Origin: Bacteroidota bacterium
GTDB taxonomy: Bacteria; Bacteroidota; Bacteroidia; Cytophagales; Cyclobacteriaceae
DNA: 64,000 nt
Reading direction: 5' to 3'
Assembly (NCBI GenBank): GCA_023428695.1
Contig: JAEYWY010000033.1
Location: 92,943-156,942, forward strand
Shown: in pieces, positions 41,944 through 51,151 of the stretch
Layout: the number at the start of each line of letters is the position of its first letter
Numbering within the stretch: the first letter of the stretch is position 1
Made by a program: the position numbers and the translations under genes
Notes under the pieces: generated by a model
Seen by the model: only the letters and a program-made list of their open reading frames with translations
The model's database searches: none
Told to the model about the DNA's origin: nothing

Positions 41944-43670
41944 ATCCGTTTCAGCCAATCTACGACATCGCTCCTCTGTGCGCCGCGCGCGGACTGCATT
42001 ACGCAGTTCTATGCCCGGGATCGAGGTGCGCACCGCTGACTCTGGCGTTCACGCGCTATAACGACATTCATACACGCACCTTCAGCGACGAACGCAGCGC
42101 AGCATTTATTGCACTCGGCATCGCACAACGAACGAAGGCACCGTCAATACTGGTGTGTACTTCTGGCAGCGCAGCCTACAACTTTGCTCCCGCCGTTGCC
42201 GAAGCATTCTTCAGCGAAACACCAATGCTGATTTTAACCGCGGATCGTCCCATGGAATGGATCGGACAACACGATGGTCAGACGCTCTATCAGCCGGAAG
42301 TATTCGGTAAGCATGTAAAGAAGAGTTTTAACCTTCCGGCAGATTACTTTCATCCTGACAGTGTGTGGGCGATTAACAGGATCGTGAACGAGGCAATCAA
42401 TCTGTCTCTCCAGGAACCGGCCGGTCCTGTTCATATTAACACCCCGTTCAGAGAACCACTTTATCCCAGGGCATCGGATCAGGTTTCCTTCAGCAACACA
42501 GTAAGAACGATTGACCAATTGCCCCCAGCCTGGCAGTTGGATGTCGTTCAAAAGCAATTTCTTGCCGAAAACCTGTTTCGGTTTAACAGAGTCCTGGTTG
42601 TAGCCGGCCAAACCGATTCCGATTCTCGTTTACGTACTGCCCTTCATGCTTTTTCGGAAGCGCACCAGGTACCCGTCGTCGGTGATGTGATTTCAAATCT
42701 GCATCCACTCGACAACGTCGTTCGGTACAGTGACATGTTCCTTGCAGCAGCTCCGGGGGCGATACGCGAATCATTGCAGCCCGATCTGCTGATCACCTTC
42801 GGAAAATCGGTAATCTCCAAACAATTAAAACTGTTTCTCAGAAAACATAAGGCTTCGCAACACTGGCATATCCAGCCGGGTGGTGCAGTCGCCGACACGT
42901 TTCAGGGAGTCACACATATAATAAATAGTACCGCCGAAGAAGTATTTGCTTTCCTAGCTACAGAACGCGGAGGCAAAAGTTTTGACAGGCAGAAACAACA
43001 AAATTTTGGTAAGCTCTGGGAAGTTGAAGAACGCAGGGTGCAACGCGTGACCACAAACTTCTTCCCTACCCCCGAACTCGGCGAACTTGAGGTCGTCGCG
43101 GCCGTAATGAGCCAACTCCCGGAGGATTGCAACCTGCACCTGGCCAACAGCATGAGTGTACGATACGCAAACATGATTGGCCTCGCTGCTCGCCAGAAGA
43201 ACGTAAGCGTGTATGCCAACCGTGGAACGAGCGGGATCGATGGTTGCACCAGCACGGTGGTCGGCCATTGCCTTGATAACAGTAAACCCAATATTCTTAT
43301 CACCGGCGACATGGCGTTCTTTTATGACCGGAATGCATTCTGGCATAACTACGCGTTGCCGAATCTCCGTGTCGTTGTATTAAACAACCACGGGGGTATC
43401 ATCTTCAATCTTATTGATGGTCCCTCCTCATTGCCGGAGTCTGCCGAATATTTTGTGACGCGTCAGAACCTTACGGCACGCAAACTCTGCGAGGAGTTTG
43501 AATTTGACCACCTGAAACTGGACAACCGCCGCAAACTCAACAACCTCTTGCGCGACTTCTTTGAATTTGATGGTCGCACCAAGGTATTGGAACTGGAATC
43601 CGATCAATCGTCGAACCGTTCCATCTTTGACAATTTTAAAACGAAAATCAAGAACACATATGAAGCTTAG
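41940..43670 (+). CDS. menD: 2-succinyl-5-enolpyruvyl-6-hydroxy-3-cyclohexene-1-carboxylate synthase MenD
   Basis: A 576-residue ThDP-dependent enzyme that joins isochorismate with the succinyl semialdehyde from 2-oxoglutarate. The N-terminal CPGSRCAPLTLAF and DERSAAFIALGIA, and the C-terminal ThDP-binding ITGDMAFFYDRNAFW (GD-N type) with NNHGGIIFNLI are all visible. The length agrees with the family. The gene overlaps menF by four bases and menB by 11. Confidence 0.95.
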   Translation: MNPFQPIYDIAPLCAARGLHYAVLCPGSRCAPLTLAFTRYNDIHTRTFSDERSAAFIALGIAQRTKAPSILVCTSGSAAYNFAPAVAEAFFSETPMLILTADRPMEWIGQHDGQTLYQPEVFGKHVKKSFNLPADYFHPDSVWAINRIVNEAINLSLQEPAGPVHINTPFREPLYPRASDQVSFSNTVRTIDQLPPAWQLDVVQKQFLAENLFRFNRVLVVAGQTDSDSRLRTALHAFSEAHQVPVVGDVISNLHPLDNVVRYSDMFLAAAPGAIRESLQPDLLITFGKSVISKQLKLFLRKHKASQHWHIQPGGAVADTFQGVTHIINSTAEEVFAFLATERGGKSFDRQKQQNFGKLWEVEERRVQRVTTNFFPTPELGELEVVAAVMSQLPEDCNLHLANSMSVRYANMIGLAARQKNVSVYANRGTSGIDGCTSTVVGHCLDNSKPNILITGDMAFFYDRNAFWHNYALPNLRVVVLNNHGGIIFNLIDGPSSLPESAEYFVTRQNLTARKLCEEFEFDHLKLDNRRKLNNLLRDFFEFDGRTKVLELESDQSSNRSIFDNFKTKIKNTYEA

Positions 43671-44484
43671 CTATCCCTGGGAACCCGTAAAAACATATAA
43701 GGAGATATTGTTTCACAAGTATGATGGCATCGCGCGAATCAGCATAAACCGACCGCAGGTTCACAATGCCTTTACACCGCTGACGGTCAACGAGATGATC
43801 GATGCCATGGCTTATTGCCGCGAAGACGCGTCGGTTCGTGTCGTTATCCTCACCGGCGAAGGCGGAAAGGCCTTTTGCAGCGGTGGCGATCAGAGTGTCC
43901 GTGGCCATGGTGGTTACGTAGGCGACGATACGGTGCCCAGGCTCAACGTGCTCGACCTTCAGAAGATGATCCGTTCCATCCCCAAACCGGTAATCGCTGC
44001 CGTTGCCGGGTGGGCAATCGGCGGTGGTCACGTCCTGCATGTTGTGTGTGACCTCACCATTGCTGCAGAAAACGCCCGCTTCGGACAAACCGGTCCAAAG
44101 GTGGGCAGCTTCGACGGTGGTTTCGGGGCCTCCTACCTGGCGCGGGTCGTCGGGCAGAAGAAGGCGCGCGAAATCTGGTACCTGTGCGATCAGTATGACG
44201 CAGCCGACGCACTGCTGATGGGATTGGTCAATACCGTTGTGCCCCTCGACAAACTGGAAGAAACCTATGTCGCGTGGGCAGACAAGATCAAGGCAAAGAG
44301 CCCGCTTGCGATTCGTATGCTGAAAGCGTCTTTCAATGCCGAACTCGACGGGCAGGCAGGTATCCAGGAACTAGCTGGAAATGCGACATTGTTATATTAT
44401 TTGAGTGACGAAGCCAAGGAAGGCAAGAATGCATTCCTTGAGAAACGTGATCCCGACTGGTCAAAATATCCACAATTCCCATGA
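43660..44484 (+). CDS. menB: 1,4-dihydroxy-2-naphthoyl-CoA synthase MenB
   Basis: A crotonase-family enzyme (about 274 residues) that cyclises o-succinylbenzoyl-CoA. Characteristic segments are GGEGGKAFCSGGDQSVRG near residue 65-82, AVAGWAIGGGHVLH near 112 and GPKVGSFDGGFGASYLA, with the MenB-type Asp/Gly pattern. The start at 43660 (MKLSYPWEPV) overlaps the menD 3' end by 11 bases; the longer frame from 43561 would merely re-read menD. Confidence 0.95.
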   Translation: MKLSYPWEPVKTYKEILFHKYDGIARISINRPQVHNAFTPLTVNEMIDAMAYCREDASVRVVILTGEGGKAFCSGGDQSVRGHGGYVGDDTVPRLNVLDLQKMIRSIPKPVIAAVAGWAIGGGHVLHVVCDLTIAAENARFGQTGPKVGSFDGGFGASYLARVVGQKKAREIWYLCDQYDAADALLMGLVNTVVPLDKLEETYVAWADKIKAKSPLAIRMLKASFNAELDGQAGIQELAGNATLLYYLSDEAKEGKNAFLEKRDPDWSKYPQFP

Positions 44485-44855
44485 GCACGGATATCGAAAA
44501 AAAAGAAATCTATCGCGCCATCGCCGAAATGGCTTACGTCATCGCGAAAGCTGATCACGGTTTGAGCGCCGGGGAGCGTATTGCCTTCCGCACCATCATC
44601 GAAGAGGAACTGGACTATGATTCGTGGGCGGCTCAAAGCCGGTTCGAACTGCTCGATGAGGTTACCGAGCCTTCTATAGAGAAGGTGTACAACGAAGCGA
44701 TCCACGACTTTCGGCTCCATAAACATGTCTTTACCGAAGAATTGAAAGAGAAAGTTCTTCGCGTAGTGAAACGGGTAGCCGAGGTATGCAACGGCTTTAG
44801 TGATAAGGAAGCGTTCATCATGGACCGGCTTCGGCAGGACCTGAATAACCTTTAA
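44481..44855 (+). CDS. TerB-like helical protein
   Basis: A 124-residue, all-helical, acidic protein with the pattern of TerB/DjlA N-terminal domains: an AEMAYVIAKADHGLSAGERIAF segment resembling the metal-binding acidic loop of TerB, and a second acidic segment later. Its function is unknown. It sits between menB and menE with four- and one-base overlaps, the position often taken by menC in related genomes, but it has no resemblance to the enolase fold of MenC, so it cannot replace that activity. Confidence 0.7.
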   Translation: MSTDIEKKEIYRAIAEMAYVIAKADHGLSAGERIAFRTIIEEELDYDSWAAQSRFELLDEVTEPSIEKVYNEAIHDFRLHKHVFTEELKEKVLRVVKRVAEVCNGFSDKEAFIMDRLRQDLNNL

Positions 44856-45946
44856 TGGATTATCCGTTCCCATCGATTTCCGTCAATGGCCGCGACGTGA
44901 GCGTAGCCGGTATTATTGACGGTGTCGAAAAGCCAAGGACTGGATTCGAGGAGACCACGTTTGAATTTCTGCGTAAGTGGTTTCGTGGAAATGAGGAATT
45001 TCATCTTCAAACGAGTGGATCGACCGGTAGCCCCAAGCGCATGGTGATGCAACGGTGGCAGATGGAAGCCAGCGCAGAGGCTACCCGCAAAGCGCTTCAG
45101 CTTAATCCGGGCGGAAATTCACTGGTTTGTCTGGATACCCGGTACGTTGCAGGAATGATGATGCTCGTTCGAAGTTTCCTGTTCAAGATGCGTGTGCATG
45201 CCATCGAACCCACAGCCAATCCGTTGCAGGCCCTTCAACCGGATCTCACCTTCGCGCTGGCAGCACTTGTCCCGTATCAACTACAGAAAATTGTGGAATC
45301 CGATCTTCAAACCCGCCTGAGCAGTATCGCTACCGTTATAGTCGGGGGTTCTGCAGTTTCGCCGGAAATCATACAGGGTCTTGACGCCTACACCACTCGG
45401 ATTTTCGCGACGTACGGCATGACTGAAACGTTATCCCATGTCGCTTTACGGCGGTTGAACGGCGCGGAGAGATCGGATGTTTTTCACGCATTGCCAGGGG
45501 TTTCGCTTTCTACTGACGACCGTGGCTGCCTGAAAATTGAGGTTTCATACCTAAAACGCAACGTCACTACGAATGATTTGGTTGAGCTTATTGGTGATTC
45601 CGCCTTCCGTTGGCTCGGTCGCGCCGACTTTGTTATCAACACAGGCGGTGTCAAAATCTCACCAGAAGCCGTTGAGGCGCGTCTGGATTCTTTCAAATCA
45701 CGTTTAAACTTACATGGCCGATTTGTCGTCTCTTCCGTACCCGATCAGGAATTCGGCGAGCGAATTGTGCTGGTTGTTGAGGGCGAAGCCCTCGAAGAGA
45801 ACGTCAGATTAGAAATTATTGACACTTTTCGGCAAGAACTGCCTCGTTTTGAAAGGCCAAAGGAAATTTTTTCGATCGCTGTATTCCCCGAAACGGTCAC
45901 AGGCAAAATTGACCGACTTTCAATCCGCAAATTGCTCACAAAATAG
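44855..45946 (+). CDS. menE: o-Succinylbenzoate-CoA ligase (MenE-type AMP-forming)
   Basis: A short (363-residue) ANL-superfamily ligase. The adenylation P-loop is LQTSGSTGSPKRMVM near residues 52-66, ATYGMTETLSHVA near 188 and the hinge/catalytic region with NTGGVKISPEAVE near 263. The C-terminal lysine in TGKIDRLSIRK is present. In this operon it activates o-succinylbenzoate for MenB. The short N-terminus is typical of Bacteroidota MenE. It is the last gene of the operon. Confidence 0.9.
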   Translation: MDYPFPSISVNGRDVSVAGIIDGVEKPRTGFEETTFEFLRKWFRGNEEFHLQTSGSTGSPKRMVMQRWQMEASAEATRKALQLNPGGNSLVCLDTRYVAGMMMLVRSFLFKMRVHAIEPTANPLQALQPDLTFALAALVPYQLQKIVESDLQTRLSSIATVIVGGSAVSPEIIQGLDAYTTRIFATYGMTETLSHVALRRLNGAERSDVFHALPGVSLSTDDRGCLKIEVSYLKRNVTTNDLVELIGDSAFRWLGRADFVINTGGVKISPEAVEARLDSFKSRLNLHGRFVVSSVPDQEFGERIVLVVEGEALEENVRLEIIDTFRQELPRFERPKEIFSIAVFPETVTGKIDRLSIRKLLTK

Positions 45947-46106
45947 CTCCGCTTTAACAATTTCTCGACGAATGAAGTGATACGTTGAAAGTTTATCAAA
46001 CTTTCAAGGAATTACTGAAAACGTTTACAGCAAACGATAGCATTCCCGGGCACAATTTTTTTTTAACTTTTTGTCAGGTAAATTACATGAATAAGCAAAA
46101 AAAGCT

Positions 46107-46114
46107 TAGTTTTG
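46107..46114 (+). promoter_or_regulatory. Candidate -7 box upstream of the exopolysaccharide genes
   Basis: TAGTTTTG matches the Bacteroidota -7 consensus TAnnTTTG 93 bases before the response-regulator start. A TTTTTG sequence at 46068-46073 is too far upstream for a standard -33 spacing, so support is partial. The 260-base gap 45947-46206 is AT-rich and holds no gene. Confidence 0.3.
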
Positions 46115-46206
46115 AATTGTCTATCAAATTAAGTTGGCTTTAAAGTCCCGCCTTTTTACCCGGTCTTTAAAGCAAGCATCAAGAGGTAATTAAATCTTAT
46201 TTACCA

Positions 46207-46596
46207 ATGAAAAAGGTTTTAGTCATCGAAGATGACATTCCATTGTGCTGGCTTTTGGAGAAAATCCTTCAGAGCAAATACGAGGTGATTATCATGAGCA
46301 ACGGGATGGAAGCCTGGTCCTGGTTATCGGACGGCAACCTACCGGATCTTATCATCTCGGACATCAAGATGCCTTCACTCGATGGCATTGAATTACTGGA
46401 GAACATCAGTAACAGCGGATTGTTCAAGAACATCCCTGTTATCATCCTGTCCGGCTTTGAAGATGGGGACAAGCGAAAACAGTGCCTTGATTTAGGTGCC
46501 TTTACCTATCTCGTGAAGCCCTTTGAACCTCAGTCTCTCGTAGCTGAAGTGGACAGAGCATTATCATTTCAAGGTCAAAATGTTTTTGCTAATTAG
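46207..46596 (+). CDS. Single-domain response regulator
   Basis: A 129-residue receiver domain with no output domain. All key residues are present: the acidic pair Asp9/Asp10, phospho-acceptor Asp52 in IISDIKMPS, Ser82 and Lys104 in YLVKPFEP. It should be phosphorylated by a kinase encoded elsewhere. It lies two bases before the sugar transferase gene, which itself begins with a receiver-like region, so it probably controls or docks to the exopolysaccharide machinery. Confidence 0.92.
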   Translation: MKKVLVIEDDIPLCWLLEKILQSKYEVIIMSNGMEAWSWLSDGNLPDLIISDIKMPSLDGIELLENISNSGLFKNIPVIILSGFEDGDKRKQCLDLGAFTYLVKPFEPQSLVAEVDRALSFQGQNVFAN

Positions 46597-46598
46597 TT

Positions 46599-47723
46599 AT
46601 GGATGTAGCAATACGACTGGAAGTTGAAGAATCTCCATTATCTTTGGCGAGACAATCCAAACCATCGGTGCCTGTTTTTACCAAAAATATAGTTCGGATA
46701 GATACTTTTTCATCGGAACCCGAACACGACTATATCCAGGAAACCATTTCGTTTCGGAATTGCAGTCTCCAGGAAGCACATGACTTCCTTAAATCAGGTC
46801 TTGGTACACACACCAACCAGGACGCTATCATCATCCATCCTGAAAACATTAAGGGCGACCTTAAAGAAATGAAGGAACTGGCTCAGCGTCTGGCCATACC
46901 GTTTATCCTTTACACCCCGAAATATGACCAGGCGACAAAGGAAATGGCACTGAAGCTGGGATTCGATGAATACCACTACGGAGCGATCACATATGCTTTC
47001 CTGAAACGGATTGAGTTCATCAAAAAACTCAAGAATTATAAGAATCAACGCGGCAATAAACCGTACGTCACACAACAGGTGCTTGACGAGATTCCAAAAA
47101 TCAAAATCTGGTCGCTTAAGAGAACATTCGATATTATTGTTTCAAGCACAGCACTCCTTTTCCTTTCTCCGATAATGCTGCTTATCGCATTAATCATCAA
47201 GCTGGAGTCAAGAGGACCGGTTTTCTATATCTCGAAAAGAGCAGGTGCAGGGTACAGAATATTCAACTTCTACAAGTTCCGCTCAATGCGAGTCGGCGCT
47301 GATGATGAGTTGAAAAAACTCGCACACCTGAATCAGTACAGCGAAAACAACGGAGCCGGTGTGTTCTTCAAAATCAAGAACGATCCGCGCGTGACCCGCT
47401 TCGGCAACTTCATCCGCAATACCAGTCTGGACGAACTGCCACAGCTTATCAACGTGTTGCTGGGTGACATGTCACTTGTCGGAAACCGACCGCTGCCGCT
47501 TTACGAAGCTGAGAAACTTACGAAAGATCAGATCGCGTGGAGATTCCTTGCTCCTGCCGGTATCACCGGTTTGTGGCAGGTGACGAAACGTGGAAAAGAT
47601 AACATGTCGCCGGAAGAAAGGATTGCCCTTGACATGGAGTACGCAATGAAAAACTCCTTCTGGCTTGACCTGAAAATTCTTTTCTCCACTATCCCTGCCC
47701 TGTTCCAAAAGGAAAAGGTATAA
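46599..47723 (+). CDS. Undecaprenyl-phosphate sugar transferase with receiver-like N-terminal domain
   Basis: The C-terminal part (about residues 172-374) is a polyprenyl-phosphate hexose-1-phosphate transferase (bacterial sugar transferase, WcaJ/PglC core): one membrane helix (FDIIVSSTALLFLSPIMLLI), the KFRSM motif, the catalytic-type SLDELPQL and LVGNRPLPLYE blocks and AGITGLWQV. It transfers the first sugar of a repeat unit to the lipid carrier. The N-terminal 55-145 region folds by pattern like a receiver (DAIIIHPENI, FILYTPKYDQATKEMALKLG), but lacks the phospho-acceptor Asp. This replaces the usual multi-helix N-terminus. Confidence 0.85.
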   Translation: MDVAIRLEVEESPLSLARQSKPSVPVFTKNIVRIDTFSSEPEHDYIQETISFRNCSLQEAHDFLKSGLGTHTNQDAIIIHPENIKGDLKEMKELAQRLAIPFILYTPKYDQATKEMALKLGFDEYHYGAITYAFLKRIEFIKKLKNYKNQRGNKPYVTQQVLDEIPKIKIWSLKRTFDIIVSSTALLFLSPIMLLIALIIKLESRGPVFYISKRAGAGYRIFNFYKFRSMRVGADDELKKLAHLNQYSENNGAGVFFKIKNDPRVTRFGNFIRNTSLDELPQLINVLLGDMSLVGNRPLPLYEAEKLTKDQIAWRFLAPAGITGLWQVTKRGKDNMSPEERIALDMEYAMKNSFWLDLKILFSTIPALFQKEKV

Positions 47724-47745
47724 TGAGTTGAACCCATTCAATGTG

Positions 47746-47786
47746 AAACCAGAACATTACCTACATTAGTGTTCTGGTTTTCTTTT
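47746..47786 (+). terminator. Intrinsic terminator after the sugar transferase
   Basis: An 11-base perfect stem AAACCAGAACA/TGTTCTGGTTT (47746-47756 and 47770-47780) with a 13-base loop is followed by TCTTTTT. It lies between the sugar transferase stop and the next glycosyltransferase, whose start is only 16 bases further on, so it could separate the transcripts or attenuate read-through. Confidence 0.8.
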
Positions 47787-47802
47787 TCATTCTCAACACA
47801 CC

Positions 47803-48990
47803 ATGATTGTACTTGAAATTGTACTGCTGATATACTTCGGTTTTGTCTCCTCATACGCGTTTATACTCGGCGTGGCAGGGCTCTTCTTCCGAAAGCCGTC
47901 ACCGCCTCCCGCCGCGTCGTTTCGTAAGTTTGCCGTACTTATACCATCGTACAAGGAAGATGCAGTGATCGTCACCGTGGCCAAGCAGGCGCTTCAGCAG
48001 AATTATCCACGCGAGAACTACGACGTCGTTGTTATCGCAGATTCATTGCAACCTCAGACAGTAGCCGCTCTCAAACAACTCCCTATCCGCGTAGTTGAAG
48101 TTGTTTTCGAGAAGAGTACAAAAGTAAAATCGCTGAACCGTGCGATGGCAGAAATCGGCGACAACTATGATTTTGCCGTGATACTCGACGCCGACAACGT
48201 GATGGCGCCTGAGTTCCTGACGAAGGTCAACGACATGCTGGCAGGCGGATTCCGTGCTATCCAGGCAGAACGCGTTTCGAAAAATCAAAGCACATCCATG
48301 TCGGTACTGGATGGATTCAGTGAACGTATCAATAATTATATCTATCGCCAGGGTCACGTCGCCATTGGACTGTCGTGTTCATTGATAGGTTCCGGAATGG
48401 TCTTCGAATACAATGTCGCACGCGAGATACTTGCGAGCATGGAAAGCATCGGGGGTTTCGACAGGGAGCTTGAACTTCACCTTATCCGCCGGAAGATCCG
48501 GATATGGTACGCAAAGGGCACGCTCGTGTATGATGAAAAGGTGGAATCAACAGAAGTTTTCGAAAAACAACGGACACGCTGGCTATCCAGTCAGTTCGTT
48601 TATTTGAAGAAATATTTCAATGAAGGGATGGCCGCGTTTTTTAAAGCGGATTTCTCCATGTTCAACTCCGCCATTCTCAAAAACGTCCAGCTGCCACGGG
48701 TGATTAACCTCGGAATGCTTGTTGTACTCTCTGTGGTCACCTTCCTTTTCAGGGATTATCTTACCTTCAGTTACTATCCCTGGGTTCTGTTCCTCGCCAT
48801 GAACATCATTGCAATGGCACTGGCGATACCGCTTCGTTACTACAACTGGCAAATGGTCCGCTCAGTATTCCTTCTGCCACGTGTGGCGATAAAAATGTTT
48901 GGTCTGCTGTTCCGGTTGAAGGGCGCAAATAAGTCGTTCATACATACCCCGCATGGAGTAACACAGGTTCGTGCGGATGACAAAAAATAA
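47803..48990 (+). CDS. Membrane-bound family 2 glycosyltransferase
   Basis: A 395-residue processive-type GT2. There is an N-terminal membrane helix (about residues 1-27), an ILDADN metal-binding motif near residue 127, the acceptor-site EKQRTRWLSSQ motif (R-x-x-RW type, near 263), and three C-terminal membrane helices. It is likely to add sugars to a lipid-linked or extruded polysaccharide at the inner membrane. The next gene's start lies inside its 3' end. Confidence 0.88.
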   Translation: MIVLEIVLLIYFGFVSSYAFILGVAGLFFRKPSPPPAASFRKFAVLIPSYKEDAVIVTVAKQALQQNYPRENYDVVVIADSLQPQTVAALKQLPIRVVEVVFEKSTKVKSLNRAMAEIGDNYDFAVILDADNVMAPEFLTKVNDMLAGGFRAIQAERVSKNQSTSMSVLDGFSERINNYIYRQGHVAIGLSCSLIGSGMVFEYNVAREILASMESIGGFDRELELHLIRRKIRIWYAKGTLVYDEKVESTEVFEKQRTRWLSSQFVYLKKYFNEGMAAFFKADFSMFNSAILKNVQLPRVINLGMLVVLSVVTFLFRDYLTFSYYPWVLFLAMNIIAMALAIPLRYYNWQMVRSVFLLPRVAIKMFGLLFRLKGANKSFIHTPHGVTQVRADDKK

Positions 48991-49924
48991 CACGGGAATG
49001 GAGCCATTAGTTTCGGTTATTACAGTCAACTACAATCAACTCCAATACACGCTTGAGCTGCTCTCTTCGCTGCAACATTCCGAATATCAAAACGTCGAAG
49101 TAATCGTAGTCGATAACGGATCGCGTGAAAACCCGGAAGCTGCCATTCGCCAGGCGTATCCTGATGTAAAGGTGATTGTCAGTCGCGAGAATCTTGGTTT
49201 TGCCGGTGGCAATAACCTCGGCGTTGCAGCTGCGACGGGCAAATATCTTTTTTTCATAAACAACGATACCGAAGTCTGTCCAGATACGATCCGGCCACTT
49301 GTCGACTTCTTCGAAACACATCCGGAAGCAGGAATGATTTCTCCGAAGATTATATACTACAATTCAGGAGAGCTTATTCAATACGTTGGTTCATCGGCAA
49401 TCAATCCCTACACGGGTCGGAATTTCCGGGAAGGATTTAAAGAGAAAGACAACGGTCAGTTTGACCAGACACGTGTAACCGAACTCGCGCACGGCGCGGC
49501 GATGATGGTGCCGGGGACCGTAATCGACAAAGTGGGAATGATGCAGGAATTCTTTTTCCTGTACTATGAAGAACTCGATTGGTGCGAGACGATCAAGAAA
49601 GCCGGATACAAAATCTACGTTGTTCCGGAATCGAAGATTTACCACAAGGAATCCATGTCCGTAGGGAAAAACAGTACGCTGAAGACGTATTACATGACCA
49701 GAAACCGTCTGCTTTTTATGCGCCGGCACACTCACGGGCTAACCAAGTTTTCATGGATGCTGTTTTTCGTTGTGTTCTCCATTCCCAAGAACTCGTTGAA
49801 ATTTCTCCTGAGCCGCGAGCTGGAGCATCTGAAAGCATTCTGGAAAGGTTTTCTGTGGAATATCAACCATCGTACAGATGGAACCCTTATTGGAGCAAGT
49901 AATCCGGCTAAAGTCACCGCATGA
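48977..49924 (+). CDS. Family 2 glycosyltransferase (rhamnosyltransferase-like)
   Basis: A GT-A enzyme of about 315 residues with SVITVNYNQ near the N-terminus, VVDNGSRE, ENLGFAGGNNLG and the catalytic-type FFINNDTEV. FFLYYEELDWC near residue 198 is typical of GT2 rhamnosyltransferases. A single C-terminal hydrophobic segment is present. Start ATG 48977 overlaps the previous stop by 14 bases; ATG 48995 is also possible. It probably extends the exopolysaccharide repeat unit. Confidence 0.88.
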   Translation: MTKNNTGMEPLVSVITVNYNQLQYTLELLSSLQHSEYQNVEVIVVDNGSRENPEAAIRQAYPDVKVIVSRENLGFAGGNNLGVAAATGKYLFFINNDTEVCPDTIRPLVDFFETHPEAGMISPKIIYYNSGELIQYVGSSAINPYTGRNFREGFKEKDNGQFDQTRVTELAHGAAMMVPGTVIDKVGMMQEFFFLYYEELDWCETIKKAGYKIYVVPESKIYHKESMSVGKNSTLKTYYMTRNRLLFMRRHTHGLTKFSWMLFFVVFSIPKNSLKFLLSRELEHLKAFWKGFLWNINHRTDGTLIGASNPAKVTA

Positions 49925-51057
49925 AAATAGGCATTGAAGTTCAGCGGTTGTTCCGCAAGAAGAAGCACGGTATGGATATCGTCGCCCTCGAACTTATCCG
50001 CAACCTGCAGCGACTTGACCTGGACAACGAATACTTGATTTTCGTGAAAGACGATGTTGACGACTCGGTAATCCGGGAAACTGCAAACTTCCATATCGTC
50101 CGCATCAAAGGCGGGCCTTACCCGTATTGGGAACAGGTTTTACTACCTGCGGCGCTGAAGAAACACCCCGTTGAGGTGTTGCATTGTACAAGCAATACCG
50201 CTCCCTTGAACCCTGGTGTGCCCATGGTCATAACACTGCATGACATCATCTATCTTGAACAAACGAATCTGACCAAGGGATCGTGGTATCAGATCTTCGG
50301 TAACTTGTACAGAAGGTGGAATGTGCCAAAGGTAGTCAACAAGGCCAGGCGCCTCATCACTGTATCAGAATTCGAAAACAGGAATATCAATACTTATTTC
50401 AAATTTCCCGGCAACAAAGTAGTTACTGTTCACAACGCTGCGGGCAAACAATTCCGTAAGATCAGCGACGCTGCAACACTGAATCAAATCAGGCAGAAGT
50501 ACAGCTTACCGGACGATTACGTTTTTTATCTCGGCAATACCGATCCGCGAAAGAATCTCGTCGGTGTGATGAAAGCGTTGTCGATTTTGAAAAAGCGAAA
50601 TCAACTTTCATTCCGGTTGCAGATGCTGGACATGGACCGCGCGTACCTGCGCAGCGTTGCAGAATCAGTCGGAGACGTTTCGGTTTTGGACCACATTGCT
50701 TTTTGCGGATACGTTCCGGAAGAAGATTTACCGGCAATTTATTCGATGGCGAAACTGTTTCTTTATCCATCCCTGAGGGAAGGATTTGGAATACCGATCC
50801 TGGAGGCAATGCAGTGCGAAGTCCCGGTTATTACATCGACGACGTCGTCAATGCCGGAAGTCGCGGGTGATGCCGCCGTACTCATTGATCCTGCCCGGCC
50901 CGATGCACTTGCTGATGCCATTGAGAACACGCTCAGGGACGATGCGTTGCGCAGCAGGCTGATCCGGGACGGGCTGAGCAGGGCAACCGCGTTTTCATGG
51001 GAGAAAAGCGCCATGCAGGTCCGTTCGCTGTATAAGGAAATTCTCGAAAATGGATAA
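49921..51057 (+). CDS. Family 4 glycosyltransferase
   Basis: A 378-residue GT-B enzyme. The N-terminal MKIGIEVQRLFRKKKHGMD and the donor-binding C-terminal region LREGFGIPILEAMQCEVPVI (EX7E motif) with SMPEVAGDAA are typical of GT4 (mannosyl- or glucosyltransferase-like). The gene overlaps the preceding GT by ATGA. It probably adds a later sugar of the exopolysaccharide repeat. Confidence 0.92.
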   Translation: MKIGIEVQRLFRKKKHGMDIVALELIRNLQRLDLDNEYLIFVKDDVDDSVIRETANFHIVRIKGGPYPYWEQVLLPAALKKHPVEVLHCTSNTAPLNPGVPMVITLHDIIYLEQTNLTKGSWYQIFGNLYRRWNVPKVVNKARRLITVSEFENRNINTYFKFPGNKVVTVHNAAGKQFRKISDAATLNQIRQKYSLPDDYVFYLGNTDPRKNLVGVMKALSILKKRNQLSFRLQMLDMDRAYLRSVAESVGDVSVLDHIAFCGYVPEEDLPAIYSMAKLFLYPSLREGFGIPILEAMQCEVPVITSTTSSMPEVAGDAAVLIDPARPDALADAIENTLRDDALRSRLIRDGLSRATAFSWEKSAMQVRSLYKEILENG

Positions 51058-51151
51058 AGTACCTTTTTTGACCGATCCCGGCATGTCAATGAAACATGCT
51101 TACGCTAGGTTTAAAATGGCGGAAAGTCTAAATTTGTTCCTCATTTTCAAT

